NCBI GenBank assembly: GCA_029552825.1
Contig: JAKPDL010000112.1
Location: forward strand, 1-46,205
Origin: Bacteroidota bacterium
Lineage (GTDB): Bacteria; Bacteroidota; Bacteroidia; Bacteroidales; VadinHA17
Length of the DNA: 46,205 bases
Reading direction: 5' to 3'
Shown here: in pieces, positions 15,039-22,919 of the stretch
Numbering within the stretch: position 1 is the stretch's first letter
Layout: every line of letters begins with the position of its first letter
Translations under genes and position numbers: made by a program
Notes under the pieces: model-generated
What the model saw: the letters and a program-made list of their open reading frames with translations, nothing else
Database searches by the model: none
What the model was told of the DNA's origin: nothing

Positions 15039-16235
15039 ATGAAAGAATATATTTCCGACAGAGTAATGGCACTGGCAGAGTCGCAGACTCTGGCAATGGC
15101 GCAGAAAAGCCGCGAGCTTAAAGCCCAGGGATTGGATATTATTGACCTCAGTCTGGGAGAGCCAGACTTTTATACTCCTTCCGACATCAAAGAGGCAGCA
15201 AAGAAGGCAATAGACGATAATTATACAAAGTATCCTCCCGTTCCGGGATATAAAGACCTGCGGGAAGCCATATCCAGAAAGTTTCTCGAAGAAAACGGAC
15301 TCCGTTATTCGCCTGAACAGATAATTGTATCGGCTGGTGGAAAGCATTCACTTGCAAATGTTATCCTTTCACTTGTTAATCCTGGAGAAGAGGTTATCAT
15401 TCCTGCACCATACTGGGTGAGTTACTACGACCAGGTGGTTCTTGCAGGCGGTAAACCGGTGGTAATTCATACTTCTCTCGAAGACGATTTCAAGATGAGT
15501 CCCGCCCAGCTTGAGCAGGCTATCAGTGCAAGAACGCGGTTGCTTATCTTCAATTCACCCTCGAACCCCACAGGTATGGTTTATACCCGCGATGAGATGG
15601 AGAAGATTGCAAAGGTGATCGAAAAGCATGAAGATCTTTTTGTTATCTCCGATGAAATTTATGAACACATTATCTTTTCGCAGAAGCATGTGAGCATGGC
15701 TTCGTTTGATTTCATATACGACCGTGTCATTACTGTCAACGGAGTGTCGAAAGCTTATGCCATGACGGGATGGAGGATAGGTTACATAGGTGCTCCGCTC
15801 TGGATTGCAAAGGCATGCAACAAGCTTCAGAGTCAGATTACTTCGGGTGTTTGTACTATTGCACAGAGGGCTGCTCTGGCAGCTCTTCAGAGCAGAGGAG
15901 ACGACAGGGAGAAGATGAGACTGGCATTTATGCGCCGCCGCGACCTTATATGCTCACTGCTTGCAGAGATAAAGGGAATGAAGGTGAGGATACCCCAGGG
16001 GGCCTTTTACGTTATGCCAGATATTGGCTATTTTATCGGTAAAACCGATGGTAACACTATCATTAATAACCCCGACGACCTTGCACTTTATCTTCTCGGC
16101 AAAGCCCGTGTAGCAGTTGTCGGAGGTACGGCGTTCGGTGCTCCGACGTGTATAAGAATATCTTATGCCGCTTCTGATGAGGATATTATTGAAGCGGTGA
16201 AAAGGATGAAAGAAGCACTGGCTGAACTCAGGTAG
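15039..16235 (+). CDS. Class I aminotransferase, aspartate aminotransferase type (I-beta)
   Basis: A 398-residue fold-type I PLP enzyme. Visible motifs are LSLGEPDFYTP near the N-terminus, the YPPVPGYKDLREAI substrate loop, SAGGKHSLANVI, and NSPSNPTGMVYT. Then come the cofactor aspartate in VISDEIYEHI, the Schiff-base K238 in GVSKAYAMTGWRIGY, and the carboxylate-binding arginine in CIRISYA. The overall form matches bacterial subgroup I-beta aspartate aminotransferases (aspC-like, usually 390-400 residues). It would interconvert aspartate and oxaloacetate, though related enzymes act on other substrates. It stands alone and converges on the nitroreductase gene with one base between stops. Confidence 0.93.
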   Translation: MKEYISDRVMALAESQTLAMAQKSRELKAQGLDIIDLSLGEPDFYTPSDIKEAAKKAIDDNYTKYPPVPGYKDLREAISRKFLEENGLRYSPEQIIVSAGGKHSLANVILSLVNPGEEVIIPAPYWVSYYDQVVLAGGKPVVIHTSLEDDFKMSPAQLEQAISARTRLLIFNSPSNPTGMVYTRDEMEKIAKVIEKHEDLFVISDEIYEHIIFSQKHVSMASFDFIYDRVITVNGVSKAYAMTGWRIGYIGAPLWIAKACNKLQSQITSGVCTIAQRAALAALQSRGDDREKMRLAFMRRRDLICSLLAEIKGMKVRIPQGAFYVMPDIGYFIGKTDGNTIINNPDDLALYLLGKARVAVVGGTAFGAPTCIRISYAASDEDIIEAVKRMKEALAELR

Positions 16236-16236
16236 T

Positions 16237-16812
16237 TCAGTACCTGTTGTACGATATAACCTCTTCAGGAGGCTTTCGCTTCTTCTCACGTGTAGGCCCG
16301 GCAGGGTAACCTATTGTAATGATGAGTTCGACCCGCTTTGATGCTGGTATTCCGAGTATCTTCTTCACTTTTTTCTCATCGAACCATCCCAGCATGCATG
16401 AGCCAAGTCCTTCTGCAGCTGCCTGAAGACATATCTGCGCGGCTGCAATGCCAATATCTATCAGAGAGTAATCTTTGTCTTTAATTGTGGAGCCTATTTT
16501 CGACAGCAGGTTTGGTTTCTCCCTTATCACTACAATCTGAACCGGTGCCTGGGCTGCAAAGGAGTTCATGCCTGGAAGATTGCCAGAGGCTGCCTCCGAG
16601 AGCTGGCTGAGTAGCTTGCTATCGTCAACCACGATAAATTTCCAGGGCTGGGCATTGCAGGCCGACGGGGCAAGCCGCCCTGCTTCGAGGATGCGCTCAA
16701 GCTTTTCCTTCTCAACGGCCTGCCCTGTGTATTTCCTGTCACTCTGCCTCTTCCTGATCAGATCCAGCATCTTGTGACCGTCAGGAGTATCAGTTACTCT
16801 CTCTTTATCCAT
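16237..16812 (-). CDS. Nitroreductase family FMN oxidoreductase
   Basis: A 191-residue protein of the nitroreductase fold. It carries the FMN-contacting RKRQSDRKYTG near the N-terminus, APSACNAQPWKFIVV, and the IDIGIAAAQICLQAAAEGLGS helix. GWFDEKKVKKILGIP and a C-terminal IGYPAG follow. The size is right for a homodimeric NAD(P)H oxidoreductase; the natural substrate cannot be deduced. The start at 16812 overlaps the upstream GH127 gene by 19 bases. An in-frame ATG at 16770 (codon 15) would avoid overlap and still keep every conserved motif, so the start is ambiguous. It is probably the last gene of the rubrerythrin-GH127 run. Confidence 0.93.
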   Translation of the reverse strand: MDKERVTDTPDGHKMLDLIRKRQSDRKYTGQAVEKEKLERILEAGRLAPSACNAQPWKFIVVDDSKLLSQLSEAASGNLPGMNSFAAQAPVQIVVIREKPNLLSKIGSTIKDKDYSLIDIGIAAAQICLQAAAEGLGSCMLGWFDEKKVKKILGIPASKRVELIITIGYPAGPTREKKRKPPEEVISYNRY

Positions 16813-19475
16813 ACAATAGAGCCTTCTTTGTATTCTGTTACCGGAATCGGATTACGGTTGTTACGTGCATAATTAGGAATAGCCAGAAGGGGTGACCCGT
16901 CGGCCCATGTACCTTTTATAACCATCACACCACCAAGTAGATCCCCTCGCCATTCTGTAGAGAGAGGACCTTTGCCAATGGGCTGGTGAATATCTTTCTG
17001 GTCTATCTCCTCAACATTGTATACAAGAGGCCCGTATTTTAGAGCCACCCTGCCCCTGTCAGCTTCAACCTTTTCATCAGCCGTTACAGTCTGAACCTCA
17101 AGCGGAAGCTCAACCTCCACAATATCACCGGCTTTCCATTCACGGTTAATCTCGGCATAACCTTTTATAACCGGTGGATTTATAGATTCACCATTTACTT
17201 TCAACGTTTTATAACCTTTTACCTCAGGAACAGGGAAATAGAGTTCACTTGTTTTCCGGTCGGGTATCCTTATAAAAAGTGAAAAACTCTTTGGTTCAAC
17301 GGGATTGACTATAATTTTTACCTTTCCACTCCATGGATAATCTGTTTCCTGAACCATTTCAACATCTGTGCCTGCTACTTTTCCGACCTTAACCGTACTG
17401 CCGAAGAACATATTTACATACAGTCCATCATCACTTTTTGTGTATGTCCAAGATGGCATCATCAAAAGAGTTCTCGGTATGTTGCCCACACAGCACGGGC
17501 ATACATGCCAGTCGTACCTCGACCGCGAAGAATTAAGTTCATTGGTATAGGTGAAATTTTTGCCTTCAAGGTCGAGCGCACCCAGAAGAGCGTTGTATAT
17601 TGTTTCTTCATAGATATCGGCGAATTTTGCATCGTGCCAGCCAAGATTCATCTTATGCTGGAAGAATATCATACCACAACTCGAACACGATTCGCAGTAT
17701 GCATTGTTGCGGAGTGAATAGTTGGGTCCGAAACCTTCCGATGTCTCACCGCTTCCGATACCGCCTGTTATGTAATATTTTCTGTTGACGATGTTATCCC
17801 ACAACGACATGGCAGCTGAATGATAGTCAGGGTCATTTTTCTCGGCAGCTATGTCTGCCATTGCAGAGTAAAGATATGCTGCTCTCACAGCATGGCCTAC
17901 TGCTTCATATTGCTGGATAACTGGCACATGACTCTGGCTGTATTCATTTCCACCCTTACGGCAGTCCATCAGGAACTTTGAGAGTTCAATGTATTTGTCG
18001 CCCATGCCGTTACCCTCAACCATGTTGACAAACCTACCGAAGCGGATTAGAGCCTGTTCCATCTCCTCATGTTCATCCCACCATTCCTGCTTGCCTGGTC
18101 CTATGTTGTTCACCCAGCAGTCAGCACACTTCTTTGCAGCATCATAGAGTCGTGTGTCTTTTCCTCCGGTTGCAATATAGTGAGCAATTGCAGATTCGAG
18201 GAAGTACCCCTGCACATAGCCTTCGTGATTTGGCCTTGTCTCAGGCGCCCATCTGCTCTTCCAGCGTGCTGTGTCACGAATCGTCCAGGCTGTATGGATA
18301 TATCCGTCAGGTTCCTGTGCGGCAAGAATAATGGGAATCCATTTCTCAAGTGTCTTTTTCATCTGCTCCTGAGCGGCAATTATCTGCTTATCACCTTGAG
18401 GGTCAACCATCAATGCATACGACATTGATTCAATAGTCTGGTGTACCCATGCATTTGAAAATACATAGCCTTTGTGGCGCTCATGCGGCTTTCCCTGCAA
18501 TGCCTTTGCAGCTTCAATGAAATTGTCGAGCCCGCCCTGACCTATTTTCAGGTCGGTCCTTTCTATCATTCTGATGCAATGAGGAATCCAGTTTACGATA
18601 ATGGCTTTCATACGGGCACTCCAGAGGGGGCTGTTGACCTTATATGGAGTTGTATAAATAGCTTCGAGCTTCTTTGCAGGGGGAGGATCAATCACTTTTA
18701 CCCTTACCTGTGCGGTGGATTTTCTGGATCCGGAGGTTGCGGCAGTGAACGAGAGAACGTAATCTCCGACTTTGTCAAATGTTGCTGTGGTCACTGCCGA
18801 GGAAGGGTCTTCAAAGGTGGCGATACCAGGACCTGATTCTTTCTTCCATGTCATTTTCTTTACAGGATCAACCGACTTTATTTCTGCTGACAGGTAAGTT
18901 TTTGTTGTAATAAGCACTGTTCTGTCATCGCCTGCATTGACAAGGGGCGGCATTATGGGTGTCGAGGGAGAGGCGTACACTGCCCATTCGAGTATCCCTG
19001 CCGCAGAGGCACTGTCTGTTTCGATTTCAAGCCTGAGCCCTGTTGTCTTTACCTCGTCAAATGTTGCTTTATTGAACTCCCTTTCTTTCATTTCCGGACC
19101 TGACTGGTTTTTGACAGGAATGTATTCTTCTCCGCTTTTGTATTTTACTATACACGATTTGGGAACTTTTATTCTGTTCTGGTCGGTCCACCAGAATACC
19201 TGAATCTCCTTTACTGTTACGGGAACTTCCCATTCATACTGAACCCATTGTGAGCCGGGGCGGAGTGTGACAAAAGGTGGCCTGAAGCGCGGACCGGCAT
19301 CGGGTGTTAGAATTATTCCGTCACTCAGTGCGGTGAGCGAAGTCAATTGCCTTCCTGAATATGTTGATTTTGCAATAACAGCAAGGTTTCTCGGCTCTCC
19401 TGTATCCTTGTTATGGCAACTGAACAGGAAAAGCGAAATAAAGACAACCAGGAAAATTCTATATTGTAAATTCAT
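16794..19475 (-). CDS. GH127-type (DUF1680) beta-L-arabinofuranosidase lipoprotein
   Basis: An 893-residue protein. It starts with a lipoprotein signal, lipobox LFSC with Cys20, so it should be tethered to a membrane, perhaps surface-exposed. Residues about 30-170 look like a discoidin/F5-8-type beta-sandwich (QWVQYEWEVPVTVKEIQVFW). About 175-265 is a PKD/Ig-like domain (VNAGDDRTVLITTKTYLSAE). From about 280 on comes the DUF1680 alpha/alpha barrel, with a SCSSCGMIFFQ segment and the zinc-coordinating cysteine cluster VCPCCVGN near 656-660. Characterised relatives (HypBA1) release L-arabinofuranose from arabinofuranosides. The extra N-terminal domains suggest binding of a glycan surface. It is 13 bases downstream of rubrerythrin, an odd partner. 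Confidence 0.9.
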   Translation of the reverse strand: MNLQYRIFLVVFISLFLFSCHNKDTGEPRNLAVIAKSTYSGRQLTSLTALSDGIILTPDAGPRFRPPFVTLRPGSQWVQYEWEVPVTVKEIQVFWWTDQNRIKVPKSCIVKYKSGEEYIPVKNQSGPEMKEREFNKATFDEVKTTGLRLEIETDSASAAGILEWAVYASPSTPIMPPLVNAGDDRTVLITTKTYLSAEIKSVDPVKKMTWKKESGPGIATFEDPSSAVTTATFDKVGDYVLSFTAATSGSRKSTAQVRVKVIDPPPAKKLEAIYTTPYKVNSPLWSARMKAIIVNWIPHCIRMIERTDLKIGQGGLDNFIEAAKALQGKPHERHKGYVFSNAWVHQTIESMSYALMVDPQGDKQIIAAQEQMKKTLEKWIPIILAAQEPDGYIHTAWTIRDTARWKSRWAPETRPNHEGYVQGYFLESAIAHYIATGGKDTRLYDAAKKCADCWVNNIGPGKQEWWDEHEEMEQALIRFGRFVNMVEGNGMGDKYIELSKFLMDCRKGGNEYSQSHVPVIQQYEAVGHAVRAAYLYSAMADIAAEKNDPDYHSAAMSLWDNIVNRKYYITGGIGSGETSEGFGPNYSLRNNAYCESCSSCGMIFFQHKMNLGWHDAKFADIYEETIYNALLGALDLEGKNFTYTNELNSSRSRYDWHVCPCCVGNIPRTLLMMPSWTYTKSDDGLYVNMFFGSTVKVGKVAGTDVEMVQETDYPWSGKVKIIVNPVEPKSFSLFIRIPDRKTSELYFPVPEVKGYKTLKVNGESINPPVIKGYAEINREWKAGDIVEVELPLEVQTVTADEKVEADRGRVALKYGPLVYNVEEIDQKDIHQPIGKGPLSTEWRGDLLGGVMVIKGTWADGSPLLAIPNYARNNRNPIPVTEYKEGSIVWIKRE

Positions 19476-19488
19476 ATATGTTTGATAT

Positions 19489-20067
19489 TTAATAGTTTTC
19501 AGATTTTATTTCAAAATAAGCCTGTGGATGTCCGCAGGCAGGACAATTTTTGAGTGCTTTGTTGCCATAATGAATATATCCGCATTTTCTGCAATACCAG
19601 AAGACCTTTTCTTCCCTTTCGAAGACTCTGTTTTTCTTCAGGTTATCAAGAAGTTTCAGATATCTTTCCTCATGTCCCTGTTCCGAAACGCTTATCATTC
19701 TGAAGAGTGTGGCAATCTGTTTGAAGCCTTCTTCTTCGGCAATACGGGCAAATTCGGGATAGAGATGACTCCATTCCTCATGTTCTCCTGCAGCAGCATG
19801 TTCCAGATTTTCTGCAGTGGTGCCTGTTTTTCCTGCAGGATAGGAAGCTGTTATCTCAACCATGCCGCCTTCTAAGTAACTGAAGAATCTTTTTGCATGG
19901 CTCTGCTCCTGTGCAGCTGTTTCCATGAAGATGGCAGCAATTTGTTCATAACCTTCTTCGCGTGCTACTTTAGCAGCAAACTCATAACGGTTTTTTGCCT
20001 GTGATTCTCCTGCAAATGCTTTAAGGAGATTCTGCTCGGTGCGGGTACCTTTAATACTTTTTTCCAT
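19489..20067 (-). CDS. Rubrerythrin
   Basis: A 192-residue protein in two domains. The four-helix ferritin-like diiron domain shows E21, the E54-x2-H57 pair, E95-region ligands (AAAGEHEEWSH) and E129-x2-H132. The C-terminal rubredoxin-like knuckle has C159-x2-C162 and C175-x2-C178. It reduces hydrogen peroxide in anaerobic or microaerophilic cells, taking electrons from rubredoxin or a flavoprotein. Its presence suggests an anaerobic lifestyle. It is probably the first gene of the operon reading into GH127. The upstream gap 20068-20223 is AT-rich with a likely promoter that I could not fix. Confidence 0.97.
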   Translation of the reverse strand: MEKSIKGTRTEQNLLKAFAGESQAKNRYEFAAKVAREEGYEQIAAIFMETAAQEQSHAKRFFSYLEGGMVEITASYPAGKTGTTAENLEHAAAGEHEEWSHLYPEFARIAEEEGFKQIATLFRMISVSEQGHEERYLKLLDNLKKNRVFEREEKVFWYCRKCGYIHYGNKALKNCPACGHPQAYFEIKSENY

Positions 20068-20253
20068 ATGCTTAGATTTAACTGTTAATCATAATTTTTT
20101 AATTCTGTGATGTATTAATTTCCTTTTTTAATAAGGAAAGAAATATACAAATATTTTAAATAGCGTCTGAATAAAAAACAGTTCGGGGCTGTCTGAAAAG
20201 CCTCTTTTTTGTTTACACCGTTGAATCCCCCTTCCCGTTTATTTATATAGTAA

Positions 20254-20814
20254 TGACCCCCTTTCCCGTTTCCCCCAGGGGGGAAAGCTTAAAAGGACTT
20301 GAAACAGTAATTGCGAATAGATATTTCACTAAAAATAAATTATTTTGGTAAAAATATTCCTAGTCATTTAATTTAAAACTTATGACTTTTTTGAGAATAA
20401 TAAATAAGAGCAAGGCTAATCATGGGGCTGATATGAACACGAAAAGTAAAGCTCGTGAATTGAGAAAAAATATGACAGATGCTGAGAAGTTACTTTGGGG
20501 AAAGCTAAAGAATAAACAGTTGGGAGGATTTCATTTCCGCAGGCAGCATCCCTATGGAATGTATATTATAGATTTTTACTGTGACAAGGCGAATTTGGCG
20601 GTAGAGATTGACGGTGAAATACACAAATACAGAAAACAATACGATAAAGAAAAAGATGAATATTTAATAAATACAGGTTTAAAAGTGTTAAGGTTTAGTA
20701 ATGAAGAAGTTAAAAATGACATTGAAAGCGTATTGCAAAGAATTCAAATATATCTGAAAGACAGATTATTACTATAATTTTCCCCCCGTGGGGGGAAATA
20801 CAAAAGGGGGGTCA
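20254..20814 (+). mobile_element. Element A: DUF559 endonuclease element with inverted palindromic ends
   Basis: The ends are TGACCCCCTTT at 20254 and AAAGGGGGGTCA ending at 20814. Next to each end is a GC-rich palindrome: TTTCCCCC / GGGGGGAAA at 20269-20286, and TCCCCCC / GGGGGGA at 20781-20795. The only gene inside is the DUF559 endonuclease. A degenerate second copy of the left end lies at 20224-20238. Iterons follow the right end. Two reduced relatives occur in the window (7418-7520 and 22696-22893). The exact limits are my estimate from comparing the three copies. Confidence 0.6.
20382..20777 (+). CDS. DUF559 (Vsr-like) endonuclease encoded in element A
   Basis: A protein of 131 residues, or 114 if it starts at the internal ATG 20433 (MNTKSKARELRKNMTDAEKL). 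The family normally begins at about that point, so the shorter form is plausible. DUF559 hallmarks are the N-terminal RELRKNMTDAEKLLWGKLKN, then the FRRQHPYGMYIIDFYC strand with the catalytic aspartate, and VEIDGEIH with acidic and histidine residues. A C-terminal GLKVLRFSNEEV ends the domain. The fold is that of very-short-patch-repair / PD-(D/E)xK nucleases. The enzyme's role is unknown; here it is the single gene between palindromic ends, which suggests that it moves or maintains the element. A relic of its last 20 codons lies at 22696-22758. Confidence 0.9.
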   Translation: MTFLRIINKSKANHGADMNTKSKARELRKNMTDAEKLLWGKLKNKQLGGFHFRRQHPYGMYIIDFYCDKANLAVEIDGEIHKYRKQYDKEKDEYLINTGLKVLRFSNEEVKNDIESVLQRIQIYLKDRLLL

Positions 20815-20884
20815 AGTGTTACGCAAGGAAATACAAAGGGGGGTCAGTTTATGCTAAAAAGAAATACAAAGGGGGGGTCAGTTA
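20794..20884 (+). repeat. Tandem iterons right of element A
   Basis: Three tandem units of 33-34 bases begin GAAATACAAAGGGGGGTCAG and continue TTTATGCTAAAAA. The first unit is the least like the others (it has AGTGTTACGC), and the third is cut short. They directly follow the right palindrome. Confidence 0.8.
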
Positions 20885-21000
20885 TCATATATTAATATAA
20901 GCAGCGTAGCTACAACCTGTTGATAGCTTATAAAATCTTTATTTTTGGTAATCACAACCGTCTCTTAAATTGAATCCCTGCTTTTTCACAAAATATTTTG

Positions 21001-21008
21001 TATTTTTG
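21001..21008 (+). promoter_or_regulatory. Candidate -7 box of the lemA-M48 operon
   Basis: TATTTTTG, a perfect TAnnTTTG, 44 bases before the lemA start. No convincing -33 TTTG is present at the right distance, so this is tentative. Confidence 0.4.
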
Positions 21009-21052
21009 CTTAGATAATTCAATGATTATTTATAACTAAAATTTTAGAAAAA

Positions 21053-21613
21053 ATGATTATTCTTATAGTATTTCTGGCAATAATTTTTATCCTCTTCCTG
21101 ATGGCTGTTTCCATCTATAACCGTTTGGTCAGGTTAAGGAATAACAGGGAACAGGCTTTTGCCGACATTGATGTACAGTTAAGACAGAGACATGATTTGA
21201 TTCCACAGCTAGTTGATGCGGTAAAAGGCTATATGGCTCATGAAAGGGGCGTGCTCACCGAAATAACCGAAGCCCGCGCCAATGCAATGAAAGCCACCAC
21301 AATAAATGAAAAAATAGAAGCTGAAAACAGACTCTCGGCTGCCTTGCAGGCTTTACGTGTTTCGGTTGAAGCCTACCCCGACCTTAAAGCAAGCCAGAAT
21401 TTTATGGACCTCCAGAATGAAATCTCGGATGTTGAGAACAAGCTGGCTGCCGCCCGCAGATTCTTTAATTCGGCAACAAAAGAGCTTAATGTGGCAGTGG
21501 AAACATTCCCCTCAAATATCATCGCTGCACTCTTTAATTTCAAACGCGAGATGATGTTTGAACTGGGAGAACAGAGGGCTACCATAGAACAGCCACCAAA
21601 GATACAGTTCTGA
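21053..21613 (+). CDS. LemA family membrane protein
   Basis: A 186-residue protein with one N-terminal transmembrane segment (residues about 2-18, MIILIVFLAIIFILFLMAV). A long helical-bundle domain follows, with the family motifs YNRLVRLRNNREQAFADIDV, RHDLIPQLVDAVKGY and AARRFFNSATKELN. The domain would face outward, anchored in the inner membrane. LemA proteins have no defined biochemical activity but recur beside M48 peptidases. Here the peptidase gene starts four bases after the stop, so they form a two-gene operon and probably work together in envelope quality control. Confidence 0.95.
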   Translation: MIILIVFLAIIFILFLMAVSIYNRLVRLRNNREQAFADIDVQLRQRHDLIPQLVDAVKGYMAHERGVLTEITEARANAMKATTINEKIEAENRLSAALQALRVSVEAYPDLKASQNFMDLQNEISDVENKLAAARRFFNSATKELNVAVETFPSNIIAALFNFKREMMFELGEQRATIEQPPKIQF

Positions 21614-21617
21614 TATT

Positions 21618-22574
21618 ATGAAATACGTTGGTCTTCAGAGCCAGATCTGGAAGAATAATACGAGATCTGTGCTTTTACTGATTATGTTTCCAGTCATTCT
21701 GTACGCCCTCACGTGGCTTTTCTTCTTTATCATTTCACTGCAGAAAGAGAGTCAGATGACTATTGCAGATGTAAACAATAGTTTCCTGAGGGTTTTCCCG
21801 TTCATAACCGCAGGAGTAATTATCTGGTTTATTGTGGCTTATTTCTCCCATTCGGCAATGATTCGGGCTGCAACAGGTTCCAAACCTCTCGAAAGGAAAG
21901 AAAACAAAAGAGTTTATAATCTTGTCGAAAATCTATGTATCGCAGTTGGGATGAAGATGCCGGCAGTAAATATTATCGAAGACGACTCCCTTAATGCTTT
22001 TGCCAGCGGCATTGACGACCGCACCTACACCATCTCGCTTTCAAGAGGTATCATCAACAAACTTACCGACGAAGAGCTTGAAGCTGTGATTGCCCATGAG
22101 CTGACCCATATCCGCAACCGCGACGTTCGTTTGCTGATTATCTCGATTGTTTTTGTAGGCATTTTTGCCTTCATTGCCGAGGCAATTTTCCGTTCGTTGC
22201 GCTATTCATCGATTGGCAGCAGAGGAGGAAAAAAGGGCGGAGGGGCAGGTATAGCAATACTGGTAGCCCTCGTGCTGGCAATAATAGGATATTTTATTGC
22301 AATGCTTATCAGGTTTGCCATTTCGCGAAAGCGGGAGTACCTTGCCGATGCAGGTGCTGCCGAACTGACCAAACGTCCCCTGGCACTCGCCTCAGCTCTC
22401 AGAAAAGTATCACAGGATCCTACAATAGAAGCAGTTAAGAGAGCCGATGTGGCTCAGATGTTTATTGAAAACCCCCAACTGGGACTTAAAAAAGAACATG
22501 CCTCACCTTTTGCATCACTCTTTGCAACACATCCGCCGATAGAAAAACGAATAGCAATACTGGAACAGTTCTGA
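21618..22574 (+). CDS. M48 family metallopeptidase, HtpX-like
   Basis: A 318-residue membrane zinc protease. Four hydrophobic segments are visible: about 20-42, 56-76, 172-192 and 210-232. The catalytic zinc motif HELTH is at 160-164, followed by the downstream glutamate in REYLADAGAAEL that supplies the third ligand. The C-terminal ATHPPIEKRIAILEQF is characteristic of HtpX-type enzymes. The family degrades misfolded membrane proteins. It is paired with LemA in the operon. Downstream lies a cluster of repeats with no terminator seen. Confidence 0.94.
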   Translation: MKYVGLQSQIWKNNTRSVLLLIMFPVILYALTWLFFFIISLQKESQMTIADVNNSFLRVFPFITAGVIIWFIVAYFSHSAMIRAATGSKPLERKENKRVYNLVENLCIAVGMKMPAVNIIEDDSLNAFASGIDDRTYTISLSRGIINKLTDEELEAVIAHELTHIRNRDVRLLIISIVFVGIFAFIAEAIFRSLRYSSIGSRGGKKGGGAGIAILVALVLAIIGYFIAMLIRFAISRKREYLADAGAAELTKRPLALASALRKVSQDPTIEAVKRADVAQMFIENPQLGLKKEHASPFASLFATHPPIEKRIAILEQF

Positions 22575-22624
22575 ACCGGGTCTGAAATTACATTTAAAAA
22601 AGTTGTTTCGTCCTGAAAAAAGCA

Positions 22625-22667
22625 TGTACTCACCCCCAACCCCCTCTCTACTTCGTAAAGAGGGGGC
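22625..22667 (+). repeat. 43-base dispersed repeat, copy 2
   Basis: It begins TGTACTCACCCCC and ends GTAAAGAGGGGGC, and differs from the inverted copy at 7577-7619 at few or no positions. Both copies have TCGTCCTGAAAAAA on one side (22609 here, 7531 there). That shared flank suggests the repeat is part of a larger unit. Confidence 0.85.
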
Positions 22668-22695
22668 TTGCCGCCTAAACCTCTGGATAATGCCA

Positions 22696-22758
22696 GATGA
22701 CATTAAAAGTGTATTGCTAAAAATTCTAATATATTTGAAAAACAGATTATTACAATAA
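22696..22758 (+). pseudogene. Relic of the DUF559 endonuclease gene (last 20 codons)
   Basis: The segment reads DDIKSVLLKILIYLKNRLLQ and then TAA. It aligns without gaps to the C-terminus of the element A endonuclease (NDIESVLQRIQIYLKDRLLL). A trace of homology, LDNA, continues upstream in another frame. The rest of the gene has been lost, and the 43-base repeat now stands on its left. Confidence 0.8.
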
Positions 22759-22893
22759 TTTTCCTCCGTGGGGGGAAATACAAAGGGGGGGGTCTGTTTA
22801 AGCTAAAATGAAATACAAAGGAGGGGGCAGTTTATGCTAAAATGAAATAAAAAGGGGGGTCAGTTTACGCTAAAAGGAGAAACAAATTGGGGT
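22759..22893 (+). repeat. Right end and iterons of a decayed DUF559 element (element C)
   Basis: A damaged palindrome (TCCTCC / GGGGGGA) is followed by about four tandem units of GAAATACAAAGGGGGG then TCTGTTTAAGCTAAAAT, decaying to the right. This matches the right end of element A. From 22894 to the plsY stop there is only short spacer. Confidence 0.75.
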
Positions 22894-22919
22894 AATATAT
22901 CACAATAGACAGTCAGTTA

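Noticed and set aside
22515-22703. Short frames reading APSLRSREGVGGEY, also near 36950
   Set aside because: These are translations of the 43-base dispersed repeat, which occurs in both orientations between genes.
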